From JBBDKV01 sp040879165 (GTDB lineage: Bacteria; Patescibacteriota; Microgenomatia; UBA1400; PJMF01), in assembly GCA_040879165.1 (NCBI GenBank), contig JBBDKV010000010.1:1-38551 (forward strand): a DNA stretch of 38,551 nucleotides, in the 5' to 3' direction. The translations under genes and the position numbers were made by a program. Below, piece after piece: positions 7,274 to 15,029 of this stretch (within the stretch, counting starts at the first letter, position 1; each line of letters opens with the position of its first letter). The notes beneath the pieces were generated by a model. The model did not search any database, had not been told where the DNA came from, and was given only the letters and a program-made list of their open reading frames with translations.

Positions 7274-8251
7274 ATGTCTTCACCGTATCAGGGTTCAAAG
7301 GTTCTCATTACTGGCGCAGCGGGCTTCATAGGCTCACACCTGACAGATACACTGCTGAGTCTTGGAGCAGAGGTTCTGGGAGTTGATAATTTTATAACCG
7401 GTCGCAGAGAAAATATTGCCCATTTAGATGGTAATGATGCTTTTAATTTGATTGAAGCAGATGCTTCTCACCCGCCGGTCAGCTATTTGCCAGATGAGTA
7501 TGTTCCTGAGTATGTATTTCATCTTGCTTCTCCTGCCAGTCCACCGCGCTACCAAGCTAAGCCCATAGAAACATATTTGGTTTGTAGTATGGGTACCCAT
7601 CACTTGCTGCAATTACTGCTTGAACGTAATCCTCAGGCAACGTTTGTGTATGCCAGCACTTCTGAGGTATATGGTGATCCGCTTGAACATCCTCAAAAAG
7701 AAAGTTATTGGGGCAATGTTAACCCCAATGGTCCTCGTTCTTGTTATGACGAAGCTAAACGAATGGGTGAAACAATATGCGGTGTACATCAGCGAGAATT
7801 TGGCATGGATGTGCGAATTGTGAGAATTTTCAATACCTATGGTCCGCGAATGGATCCCGAGGATGGTCGGGTGATTCCCAACTTATCCCTTCAGGCTCTT
7901 AAAAATGTGCCGTTTACCATTTATGGAGATGGTACACAAACTCGCTCGTACTGCTTTGTTGATGATTTGGTGGCTGGATTTGAAGCAATGGGATCGGTTG
8001 CTGCAGCCCGAAATCAAACAATTAATCTGGGAAACCCAGGAGAGTTCACTATTAACGAGACATTAGCAGTATTAAAAGACCTGACTGGCTCTACAGAGTC
8101 TGTTACACATCATCCCCTACCTCCAGATGATCCTACTCGTAGACAACCCGATATCACAAAAGCAAAAGAAATTCTGGGATGGGAGCCTACCGTGTCGCTC
8201 CAGGATGGCATGAAGTTGACTCTACCGTATTTTAAGCAATTTTTAGAATAG
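7274..8251 (+). CDS. UDP-glucuronate decarboxylase-type SDR (UDP-xylose synthase-like)
   Basis: This is a cytoplasmic NAD-dependent extended SDR of 325 residues. The Rossmann motif is TGAAGFIGSH at 13-22. The HLASPASPPRYQ stretch at 83-94, STSEVYGDP at 128-136, GNVNPNGPRSCYDEAKR at 147-163 (Y158, K162 catalytic pair, E131) and GDGTQTRSYCFVDD are characteristic of UDP-glucuronate decarboxylase, which turns UDP-glucuronate into UDP-xylose via a 4-keto-pentose. A UDP-glucose dehydrogenase, the usual supplier of substrate, is not in this window. The gene stands alone on the plus strand, divergent from the RHH-NTase fusion. Its 3' end overlaps convergent greA by 20 bases. Confidence 0.85.
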   Translation: MSSPYQGSKVLITGAAGFIGSHLTDTLLSLGAEVLGVDNFITGRRENIAHLDGNDAFNLIEADASHPPVSYLPDEYVPEYVFHLASPASPPRYQAKPIETYLVCSMGTHHLLQLLLERNPQATFVYASTSEVYGDPLEHPQKESYWGNVNPNGPRSCYDEAKRMGETICGVHQREFGMDVRIVRIFNTYGPRMDPEDGRVIPNLSLQALKNVPFTIYGDGTQTRSYCFVDDLVAGFEAMGSVAAARNQTINLGNPGEFTINETLAVLKDLTGSTESVTHHPLPPDDPTRRQPDITKAKEILGWEPTVSLQDGMKLTLPYFKQFLE

Positions 8252-8702
8252 TAACTGTCTGAGAACCCCCAGGTGTTTCAACTTTGACACTCTCGCCCAC
8301 TTTTTTGTGCATGAGAGCTTTGCCGATTGGACTGGTGTTGGACAGTTTCTTTTGAGCCATGTCTGATTCGTGTTTATTGACAATGGTAAAGGTTTGTTCT
8401 TGTTGTTTGTTTTGGATAGTTACAACGCTGCCAAACGTGACAGAATCTGAGTGGCTTGACTGGGAAATGGCAAAGCCTTTGTCGAGAAATTTCCGCAGTT
8501 GATTCATTTGTCGACGCACTGAACCCAATTCAAACTTGGCATATTTATAGGCACCATTCTCAGATAAATCACCCATTTCGCGCGCTGTTGTCAAACGTTT
8601 CAGTACCTCTTTTTCTTTTTGCTGCAACTGCTCAAACTCTATTTGCATCTGCTCAAGACGTTCTGCGGTAAAAGGAATGGTTTTGCGGTGATGGAGTTGC
8701 AT
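8232..8702 (-). CDS. greA: Transcription elongation factor GreA/GreB family
   Basis: Gre factors enter the RNA polymerase secondary channel and stimulate cleavage of backtracked RNA. The 156-residue protein shows an N-terminal antiparallel coiled coil whose tip reads AREMGDLSENGAYKYA (D45 and E48 in the position of the acidic catalytic pair). It also has the FKBP-like C-terminal domain with SPIGKALM at 124-131 and VETPGGSQTVTI near the end. I reject the upstream in-frame GTG at 8729 because it directly abuts a TATACT -10 box (8730-8735) and so would lie upstream of any transcript. The ATG at 8702 has AGGA nine bases upstream. It is a housekeeping gene set inside the glycan locus. Confidence 0.93.
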   Translation of the reverse strand: MQLHHRKTIPFTAERLEQMQIEFEQLQQKEKEVLKRLTTAREMGDLSENGAYKYAKFELGSVRRQMNQLRKFLDKGFAISQSSHSDSVTFGSVVTIQNKQQEQTFTIVNKHESDMAQKKLSNTSPIGKALMHKKVGESVKVETPGGSQTVTILKIA

Positions 8703-8729
8703 GTGTGTGGTTCCTGAAAATACTGGCAC

Positions 8730-8746
8730 AGTATACCCTATTAGGG
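8730..8746 (-). promoter_or_regulatory. greA promoter -10 with adjacent palindrome
   Basis: A minus-strand TATACT (8730-8735) would give a transcript start near 8723 and a leader of about 20 bases containing the AGGA Shine-Dalgarno site at 8712-8715. Immediately upstream is CCCTA-T-TAGGG (8736-8746), a perfect 5-bp-arm inverted repeat in the spacer that could be an operator. I see no clear -35. Confidence 0.5.
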
Positions 8747-8809
8747 TGAGAAAAATTGATGGAAATGCGTGCTAGTACTCGCTCGGTTGCTCAATTTGTA
8801 CGGTGCTAT

Positions 8810-9370
8810 TTATATCAGTGCCAGTGCAACAGCCATGACGAGGCTCACTCCAGCCAGCAGTTGGTGGAGGGTGTGATGCTTTTGAGAGTACCTAGTCCAG
8901 GCTACAGGGAGCAGAATGAGAAATAACCACGGTAACTGCCAGGAGAAGATGACATTGATCAAGATGATGCCAGCAGTGTTAACGACCATATGCAGACTAA
9001 TTTTCCAAAACTGGGTGATAACAGAACTAGCAAAGGTGACTAGCCATAAAAAGTAGATCTGCTCAAGGACTTGGGGGTGAGCAAGAAATTGGGCGACAAA
9101 CAACGCAGTGGAGCTCGATAGTAAAAATAGTGGTGAGGCAAGGAGGCGTTGTTGACGATCGCGCATATCCCAGTCAGTGATGCGCTGTTGCCCGATCAGT
9201 CGCGAGATATATGTGAATGGAATCAAAATGAGAAAAATCAGTAGCGTGATCCCCAGCTGCCAGAATGAGTTATGTAGTCGCCATTGCTGGAAGGTTAGTA
9301 TTACTACTAGGAGTGGCATCCAAGTGTGTGAGCCGGTAGTGATGGAAATTACTCGGGCGAGCTTGTTCAT
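8810..9370 (-). CDS. PAP2-superfamily-like integral membrane protein
   Basis: A 186-residue protein with about five or six hydrophobic segments. It has the arrangement of a small PAP2 phosphatase in degenerate form: DWDMRDRQQRLLASP at 66-80 in the place of the KX6RP motif, KISLH at 123-127 in the place of PSGH, and RYSQKHHTLHQ at 160-170, which fits RX5HX3D except that the last Asp is Gln. PAP2 enzymes dephosphorylate lipid or polyprenyl pyrophosphates at the membrane surface, so undecaprenyl-diphosphate recycling would suit a polysaccharide locus. The relaxed motifs make catalytic activity uncertain; a non-catalytic relative is the alternative. It is divergent from the lipoprotein gene over a 27-base spacer. 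Confidence 0.5.
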   Translation of the reverse strand: MNKLARVISITTGSHTWMPLLVVILTFQQWRLHNSFWQLGITLLIFLILIPFTYISRLIGQQRITDWDMRDRQQRLLASPLFLLSSSTALFVAQFLAHPQVLEQIYFLWLVTFASSVITQFWKISLHMVVNTAGIILINVIFSWQLPWLFLILLPVAWTRYSQKHHTLHQLLAGVSLVMAVALALI

Positions 9371-9381
9371 ACTCAGCAGCT

Positions 9382-9389
9382 AGTATACA
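9382..9389. promoter_or_regulatory. Overlapping divergent -10 boxes centred on GTATAC
   Basis: The 27-base spacer between the divergent PAP2-like and lipoprotein genes contains the palindrome GTATAC. Read on plus it gives TATACA (9384-9389), 8 bases before the ATG at 9398. Read on minus it gives TATACT (9382-9387), 11 bases before the ATG at 9370. The two genes apparently share a single bidirectional promoter core with essentially no 5' leader. Confidence 0.5.
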
Positions 9390-9397
9390 GTGGTAGT

Positions 9398-9805
9398 ATG
9401 TGGAAAAAAATTACCATTCTTGCGTTCAGTATGACGCTGACAGGGTGTGTTTCGCAGTCTTCAGACAGTCAGTTATCTGCGCTCGATTCCGCCGATAACA
9501 CGAAGCGAATTATGGATATTACTATCCTTGCAACTGCTATTGAGCAGTATGTTGCTGAACGCAGTACTGAATTGAGTGAGATTTCAGATACGGCTCAGGA
9601 AATTTCCAGCCAAGGTGCCGATATCTGTCAGTACCTCGTGCCTGATTACTTGGCACAGCTACCCGCTGATCCCAACTTGCCACCCTATCCTGAGACTGTG
9701 TGTCCGGAGGAGTACGCCACTGGCTATTTTATTATCAAAGATGGCGAGAGTATCGTTGTGAGCGCTCCTTCAGCAGTGGACGCGCTGTTAGAGGCGAGGC
9801 GGTAG
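9398..9805 (+). CDS. Small lipoprotein with pilin-like soluble domain
   Basis: A 135-residue exported protein. Residues 1-16 form a lipoprotein signal peptide (MWKK, hydrophobic core, lipobox LTGC with C17 as the lipidated Cys). The mature part has DNTKRIMDITILATAIEQYV at 33-52 and YLVPDYLAQLPADPN at 79-93, with a final YFIIKDGESIVVSAP beta segment. This resembles the globular half of type IV pilins and pseudopilins (R..D...I..A...Y, then YL..LP.DP), but the prepilin peptidase site and long hydrophobic helix are replaced by a lipoprotein signal. C77 and C102 could form a disulfide. Function unknown; a membrane-anchored pseudopilin-like accessory protein is my inference. Confidence 0.7.
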   Translation: MWKKITILAFSMTLTGCVSQSSDSQLSALDSADNTKRIMDITILATAIEQYVAERSTELSEISDTAQEISSQGADICQYLVPDYLAQLPADPNLPPYPETVCPEEYATGYFIIKDGESIVVSAPSAVDALLEARR

Positions 9806-9819
9806 CTTACCTGAACTGA

Positions 9820-11121
9820 TTAGGTACTTTGAGACGTTTTTGCCCAGATGCCATATGTCCGCTGCCAAAATACCCAAACTAAACCAACCGTGAAAAACAG
9901 CAAAAAGACTCGGGTAACTAACCTGCTCCAGGCTGCAGCTTCTAGGCCAAATTCAGGCAAAAAGAGGATGTTGCCACCCACTAGTATGATCACTTGCAGG
10001 ATGCCACTGACCGAGAAATACCACGGCATGTTGGCGCTGAAAAAGACCGCGATAAAAGGCATGACGGCAATGGTCAGGAATGAGGCTGCGAGGAGAATGG
10101 TGAGTATGTGAGCGCTTTCCAGGTACTCGGGACCAATGGTAAACAAAATGAACCAGTGACTGAGTGGTGCAAGCAGTGTAAAGCCCAGCAGTGATGCCGC
10201 GGCTAGCAGGCTTGCTTTCTTAAGATAGGATTTAAGATGTCGTCTGTCGGTGTAGCGAGCGACGCGCGGCTGGAGGACTGAGCCGAGGGAGTATGCCAGT
10301 AATGAGAACATGAGGGCGATGCGGCTGGCTCCGCTAAGTAGGCCTGTTTCGTAGGAGTCAAGGTAGCCTTGGACGAGGAGAACGTCGATGTTTTCGATGA
10401 TGCCTAAGGCAAGTAGTCCGACTCCTGAATGAAAAGCCATGCCTTTGAGGAGCTTTTGTTCCTCCCAATACGTTTTGAACAGATCAACCTTAACCCAAGC
10501 TGGAAAAAGTTTGCGAAAAAATAAGAGAGGAATTATGGGCGCAATAATATAACTTATAAAGAAAGGAAGAATTGCTTGAGGAGCAGTTAGGCTTATCGCG
10601 ATTGCTGAAAGGAGCTTTATTATGGCCTGAATTGCGTTAGTAAGAACTGACTGTGAAAAACGTTGAAGCGAGTGCAACATGGCTTGTAATTGTTCATAGA
10701 TAACAGTGCAGCCGCTGAGAAAGAAAGCTATAGTGATAATGTGCTGCTGAGGGAAATTAAGCCATGCTGCCAGTGTTGGAGTGATGAGGACTCCAATGAC
10801 CATTAGAAAAAGTGCTGCGATTAGTCTTAACTGAAAGCTATAGGAATAAATATTGTTTTTCTCACCTCGATCATCCGATCTTGAGGCAAACTTTTGGACA
10901 GCAAAACTGAGTCCTACATCATTGATGCGACTGAGCATTAACACAATCGCAAAACCGACGCTAAACACACCAAACTGCTCAGGCCCGAGTGAGCGAGAAA
11001 TGATCATTAGTGCGATAGCAGCAAAGCCAGTGGCTGCCGCATTACCTACGATCATGATGCCAGATTGACGGACACCTTGGGAATGTGTAAATTTGAGTGC
11101 ATGGGCGATGAGTTGTTTCAT
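9820..11121 (-). CDS. Wzx-type polysaccharide flippase (MOP superfamily)
   Basis: A 433-residue polytopic protein with about 12-14 membrane segments and the MOP flippase N-terminal signature: GNAAATGFAAIALMIISRS followed by LGPEQFGVFS near residues 26-53. Such proteins flip undecaprenyl-diphosphate-linked oligosaccharides from the cytoplasmic to the outer leaflet. It is a clear paralogue of the flippase at 20751-22007: both share SRxLGPExFG, FAI..(M/I)LS(R/K)INDxGLS and the C-terminal YYFS(I/V)xGILQVI/PWYFSVSGILQ region. It ends 14 bases from the convergent lipoprotein gene and lies 27 bases downstream of a GT-C gene, with a possible own promoter in that gap. Confidence 0.88.
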   Translation of the reverse strand: MKQLIAHALKFTHSQGVRQSGIMIVGNAAATGFAAIALMIISRSLGPEQFGVFSVGFAIVLMLSRINDVGLSFAVQKFASRSDDRGEKNNIYSYSFQLRLIAALFLMVIGVLITPTLAAWLNFPQQHIITIAFFLSGCTVIYEQLQAMLHSLQRFSQSVLTNAIQAIIKLLSAIAISLTAPQAILPFFISYIIAPIIPLLFFRKLFPAWVKVDLFKTYWEEQKLLKGMAFHSGVGLLALGIIENIDVLLVQGYLDSYETGLLSGASRIALMFSLLAYSLGSVLQPRVARYTDRRHLKSYLKKASLLAAASLLGFTLLAPLSHWFILFTIGPEYLESAHILTILLAASFLTIAVMPFIAVFFSANMPWYFSVSGILQVIILVGGNILFLPEFGLEAAAWSRLVTRVFLLFFTVGLVWVFWQRTYGIWAKTSQST

Positions 11122-11127
11122 GAGAGT

Positions 11128-11133
11128 AGTGTA
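11128..11133 (-). promoter_or_regulatory. Possible leaderless -10 before the flippase
   Basis: TACACT on the minus strand ends 6 bases before the ATG at 11121, in the 27-base gap behind the GT-C gene. It has the same arrangement as at 16501 and 22804. It may supply the flippase with a separate transcript. Confidence 0.35.
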
Positions 11134-11148
11134 ACCTATGATATGAGT

Positions 11149-12804
11149 TTAATTTGAGATTGGCAGTGGTTGTTTTATCAAATATACATCGCATGCTCTA
11201 CTACAACCTGTTTTGTATAACTCTAGTGTATATCGTTCCTTAAACATCTCGTAGTCAGAAAGTACTGAAGATTGATGGGTAATATAGGCATTCGATATAT
11301 ACACCAACTGTTCTGTAGTACCGATTAGTTGGTCAACCAGATTAAAAAGATCTGATTGATCATACAGAGACGCGAAGTTTTCATGAGTGAGTTTGGGATC
11401 CATTTCGCTGCCCCATACCCATTGACCTTTTGAAATGAACTCCTGGTTAGTTGAGAGTGGTAATGACTTATATTGACTTTGGCTATACGCATCGATTAAG
11501 TGGGGTGGTAGAGCTGTAATCAGAAAGGTTTCTTTAGTCGATTGAGGAATGGTTTGGTCGAAATGCAGGATTGCCTCATGCTGCCATGCGGTACTGCGGC
11601 CAAGCACATTATCAGCTACAATTTGTCGCAAAAGCGGTTGCTGTGTCAGCATGTGTGCAACCAATAGTAATCCTAAGACAAGAAAAACAGAGAATCTATA
11701 GCTACGTTCCCAAGCAAAAGCCGCTAGCCAGCCAATACCAATCGCAAAAATTGGAATAGAAAAAATGATATAGCGAGCATCTACAACATAAAAAATCAAC
11801 ATTAGGGGAAACTGTGCCACGAAAATACTAGCTAGAATAAAGATTTTCCAGCGATACTGGATCTTTTTCATCCACAGCGTTGCAAGACTGATTAAAAAAA
11901 CTATAAGTATCCAGATTGAACTTAAGGGAGTGGTCTGCCACAAAAATGTGCCGTTTGAACCAACTAGTGTATTCAGGTAGGAACTAAGGTTGGAGAAAAA
12001 AAATGAAAATGAGTAATACGAATTTGTTCCCGAAATTAGTGCTGACACAAAACTTTGCAGCAGATTAAAAGGACTAGTGATTAATATCGAAAAGCTGAAA
12101 AAAGCAAAAAGCATAGCACTCACACTAATCAGAAAAAAGGGCTTAGTGTAGTTGTGTCTAAATTGAATTATACCCAGTACAATCAAGGCGAGAGCCAAAA
12201 CAGCTGTAGCATATTTAGTTAGTACTAATCCAATGGCAGACAGCATAAGAAAAGAAAATGATTTCCAACTCTGCTTCTCAGGAATAAGTAAAAATGCCAG
12301 GGAACTAATAAGTAATAGCAGTGATAGATTTTCAGCCATTGGTATTGTGGGTAGCCATAGGATGTATGAGTGGGCAAGATATATGACGCTAGTAATGAAT
12401 ACCGCAATGCTAGAGTGAGTAGTTTTCCATGTAAGAATAAACAGCGCAACCAAGCTTAATAAGCCCAATAGTATGTTAACAAGATAAAAAATTTGAGGAG
12501 TCTGAGAAAGCAAATATCCAATTGCTAATACGTAAGAATATAATGGAGCCACCCAAAAATCAGTGTGTGAGTCTTGATAATTAAGTGCTAGGTCTCCCTC
12601 TAAAATGAAGTTACGAGCTGAGAGTGCGTAGAGCAAGCCGTCTGGGTAAGGTTCTAAATTGTAGAGCAAATGCGAGCTTTGCCAGAATGCTGGTAAAGTG
12701 ATGGCTAGGTAAAAAATACACAATAATACGCTAATTAAAGCAAGTCTTTGACTTTTGATAAAGAACAGTAATTGAGGTATCATATTTGAGCGAACGGTAG
12801 TCAT
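11149..12804 (-). CDS. GT-C-like polytopic membrane glycosyltransferase
   Basis: A 551-residue membrane protein with about 11 hydrophobic segments and a soluble C-terminal region of roughly 150 residues. The first outer loop, LEPYPDGLLYALSARNF, carries an Asp where GT39-like enzymes have their catalytic DE pair, and APLYSYVLAIGYLL follows. The fold family (GT-C/PMT_2-like) is fairly clear, but the exact family is not, and a Wzy-like polymerase cannot be excluded. I use the ATG at 12804. A longer frame begins with TTG at 12837 and would overlap the divergent methyltransferase gene. An ATG at 12783 is also possible. A minus-strand TAGAAT lies 4 bases upstream of 12804. Confidence 0.7.
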   Translation of the reverse strand: MTTVRSNMIPQLLFFIKSQRLALISVLLCIFYLAITLPAFWQSSHLLYNLEPYPDGLLYALSARNFILEGDLALNYQDSHTDFWVAPLYSYVLAIGYLLSQTPQIFYLVNILLGLLSLVALFILTWKTTHSSIAVFITSVIYLAHSYILWLPTIPMAENLSLLLLISSLAFLLIPEKQSWKSFSFLMLSAIGLVLTKYATAVLALALIVLGIIQFRHNYTKPFFLISVSAMLFAFFSFSILITSPFNLLQSFVSALISGTNSYYSFSFFFSNLSSYLNTLVGSNGTFLWQTTPLSSIWILIVFLISLATLWMKKIQYRWKIFILASIFVAQFPLMLIFYVVDARYIIFSIPIFAIGIGWLAAFAWERSYRFSVFLVLGLLLVAHMLTQQPLLRQIVADNVLGRSTAWQHEAILHFDQTIPQSTKETFLITALPPHLIDAYSQSQYKSLPLSTNQEFISKGQWVWGSEMDPKLTHENFASLYDQSDLFNLVDQLIGTTEQLVYISNAYITHQSSVLSDYEMFKERYTLELYKTGCSRACDVYLIKQPLPISN

Positions 12805-12815
12805 TGCTATTCTAA

Positions 12816-13460
12816 ATGAAGATCCCACTAAAAACAAAACAAGCTGTCAAAAAACACTTTCCCAATGGTATCAAAAAGCTTGAAATCGGCTCTGGTGATT
12901 TTCCGGAACCAGACTATGTTCATTTGGATGTTCAGCCAAGCCCAGATCTTGAAATTCTCGGGGATGTGCGCCAGATGCCAGTGCCGGACAACTTTGTTTC
13001 TGAAGATGTGCGAGCTGTACACATTATGGAGCACTTCTGTCATCCAGACTATTCCAGTCAAGCGATGAGAACTGAAATTGGCACAACACTGGCAATTTTA
13101 GAAGAAGTCTATCGAGTGCTCAAGCCAGGAGGTCGATTTGTCATGGTTACTCCTGATTTTGAAAAGATCACTGCATCAGCCGCCAAGCGCAAAGTACCTG
13201 CTCATTGGCTACAAAGATGGTCGGTCGGAGGTCATCGAAATGAGTATGATGTACACCACTGGCTTTGGACAAAACAGGATGCCAGACAATGGTTTGAGGA
13301 AGTCGGTTTTGTTGAGTGCACTGATTGGAATCCAGTGCAAGGTTGGAGGCAATTGATCTCGTTAGATTGGACTGCGCCAGAAATAGATGAAAATCCTGAT
13401 TGGTTCAAGATTGAATGGTATCATTGGTTGTTTTATGAAGGAAAAAAACCAGTTGTCTAA
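12816..13460 (+). CDS. Class I SAM-dependent methyltransferase
   Basis: A 214-residue cytoplasmic methyltransferase of the Methyltransf_11 kind. The SAM-binding motif I is KKLEIGSGDFPEPDYVHLDV at 20-39, the acidic motif II end is HLDVQPSPD, and the later strand reads EVYRVLKPGGRFVMVTPDFE, the typical VLKPGG element. HIMEHF near 69-74 corresponds to the H.LEH motif common in glycan-associated methyltransferases. The substrate is unknown; a sugar hydroxyl or carboxyl in the polysaccharide is likely from context. It starts 11 bases from the divergent GT-C gene, and its 3' end is 19 bases from the convergent GT4 gene. Confidence 0.85.
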   Translation: MKIPLKTKQAVKKHFPNGIKKLEIGSGDFPEPDYVHLDVQPSPDLEILGDVRQMPVPDNFVSEDVRAVHIMEHFCHPDYSSQAMRTEIGTTLAILEEVYRVLKPGGRFVMVTPDFEKITASAAKRKVPAHWLQRWSVGGHRNEYDVHHWLWTKQDARQWFEEVGFVECTDWNPVQGWRQLISLDWTAPEIDENPDWFKIEWYHWLFYEGKKPVV

Positions 13461-13479
13461 GCGAAAAAAATTACCAATT

Positions 13480-15024
13480 TTAATCAAGTGATTTGAGCAT
13501 GGAAGCGAAGCGTTTCTTGAAATTTTCTCGACTAAAGTTGTGACTTCTGTTCCTTGCTGCCAAACCGTATTTTTTCAGTAAGTGAGGATTTTTTATCATA
13601 ATCATTGTATATTGTATTAGTTGTTCTCGCGTATTCCAGACAAAACCAGTGCCAGGCTTAACAATTTCTGGCTGACCACCAGCGTTGATGACTAAAGGCA
13701 CACAGCCAGCAGCCATTGCCTCTACAGTAGTAATGCCGAAATGTTCCATAAGAACGGGTTCTTTATGCTGATCTTGGTCAAGTCCAGTCGCATGCCAATA
13801 CAATTTTGCTTCAGAGAGAATTTTTTTCAGTTGAGAAAATGGTACGCCGATATGAAAATGAACCTGACTGCCTCGTGCCTCGGCAAGACATGCTTCATAA
13901 TATTTTTTATGCTTCTCTCCCTCATGTACAGTACCAACTAAATGTAACTCCCAATCGTGCACGTTATGCTCTGCCACTAACTGATTAAAAACCTTAATTA
14001 AGTCAAGTTGTTTTTTGGAGTGTCCGGTTACAAAAAAACGACCAATGTGCACAATATAGTTTTTCTTTTTTTGAGCAGGGGCAAAAGCGGAAATATTCAC
14101 TGGAGGATAAACAATGGTGCTAGGCAACCCCCAGTAGCGTTGTATCCAGGTCTGGCAAAATTTCGAGATTGTTACGATCTTTTTATACGAACTTAAGTCG
14201 CTCAGTGGCGTAATGCCCGGACCGCCATGAAGCCGCATTTCCCACTTAGGAAAGAATGTTTTGAACCAGTTGTAAAAAAGATATCTAACAGAAGGAATTT
14301 CCAATGTAACTAAAGAAATATCGCTCTGTTTTAATGCCGCGGGTTTTTGAATAGTAATTTTTTTAATAGCAGTTTGGGAAACAAAATTGAATCTCACGAC
14401 ATTTTCAGTATGAGTGAGTTTTTTGCTTTGTGGCTTGACAGCTTTATGATTAATAAAAAATTTCAGTGATTCAATCGTAGAAAATGCAAAGGTAGGTGCG
14501 TGTAAAGCAAGTTCAACTTTTTTACTGTTATTCTGATTAAAATAAATACTTGATTCCCTACCAAGCCATTTATGCATTCGATTTTTGTGATAACTGTCAG
14601 AAACAAACCCTTCAAATTGAGTTGGGTAAATAAAGAAGTTCTGTAATGACGGTAGGATAAAACGACGCTTCAGGTATTCAAAAGGGGTAAGATAAATTTC
14701 TCCCGGAAAAAAAACTGATAAAATACCTTTTTTACAACGATTGGGAAAATAATCTAAATAAGATGTGTTAATAAATACGTCGTATTTTTCAGAAAATTGA
14801 GATAATTTTGAAGGCTCAACTAATGGAAGATACTGTACCGAAATTTTATCTAGATTGATATTCATTTTTGTGATTGCTTTCTCAAGATCTACTTTTTTAT
14901 GCGTTAAAATAGTAGTCGCATACCCCAAATCACGCAGTGCTTCCGCATACGCAAAAGTAACCTGTTCTCCCCCTCCTAGAGTAAAAAGCCACCGATTATA
15001 AATTGCTGCAGTTTTTTTTGGCAT
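13480..15024 (-). CDS. ALG11-like GT4 glycosyltransferase with inserted domain
   Basis: A 514-residue GT4 enzyme, much longer than its relative in the same window (36806-37906, 366 residues). The N-terminus AAIYNRWLFTLGGGEQVTFAY matches the glycine loop of ALG11-type mannosyltransferases. The donor domain has IVHIGRFFVTGHSKKQLDLI near 324-343 and the motif EHFGITTVEAMAAGCVPLV at 427-445. The extra length sits at about 143-262, where a predicted beta-rich stretch (VELALHAPTFAF, SLKFFINHKAV, ENVVRFNFVS, IKKITIQ) interrupts the acceptor-side domain. AAGG precedes the ATG. It follows the GT2 gene by 5 bases, and that GT2 also carries an insert. Confidence 0.88.
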   Translation of the reverse strand: MPKKTAAIYNRWLFTLGGGEQVTFAYAEALRDLGYATTILTHKKVDLEKAITKMNINLDKISVQYLPLVEPSKLSQFSEKYDVFINTSYLDYFPNRCKKGILSVFFPGEIYLTPFEYLKRRFILPSLQNFFIYPTQFEGFVSDSYHKNRMHKWLGRESSIYFNQNNSKKVELALHAPTFAFSTIESLKFFINHKAVKPQSKKLTHTENVVRFNFVSQTAIKKITIQKPAALKQSDISLVTLEIPSVRYLFYNWFKTFFPKWEMRLHGGPGITPLSDLSSYKKIVTISKFCQTWIQRYWGLPSTIVYPPVNISAFAPAQKKKNYIVHIGRFFVTGHSKKQLDLIKVFNQLVAEHNVHDWELHLVGTVHEGEKHKKYYEACLAEARGSQVHFHIGVPFSQLKKILSEAKLYWHATGLDQDQHKEPVLMEHFGITTVEAMAAGCVPLVINAGGQPEIVKPGTGFVWNTREQLIQYTMIMIKNPHLLKKYGLAARNRSHNFSRENFKKRFASMLKSLD

Positions 15025-15029
15025 ATACC

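Noticed and set aside
8703..8729. Upstream GTG start for greA at 8729
   Set aside because: It directly abuts the TATACT box and so would lie upstream of the transcript start; the ATG at 8702 has AGGA at good spacing and begins the family fold.
12805..12837. TTG start at 12837 for the GT-C protein
   Set aside because: It would overlap the first codons of the divergent methyltransferase gene and lies upstream of the TAGAAT box.
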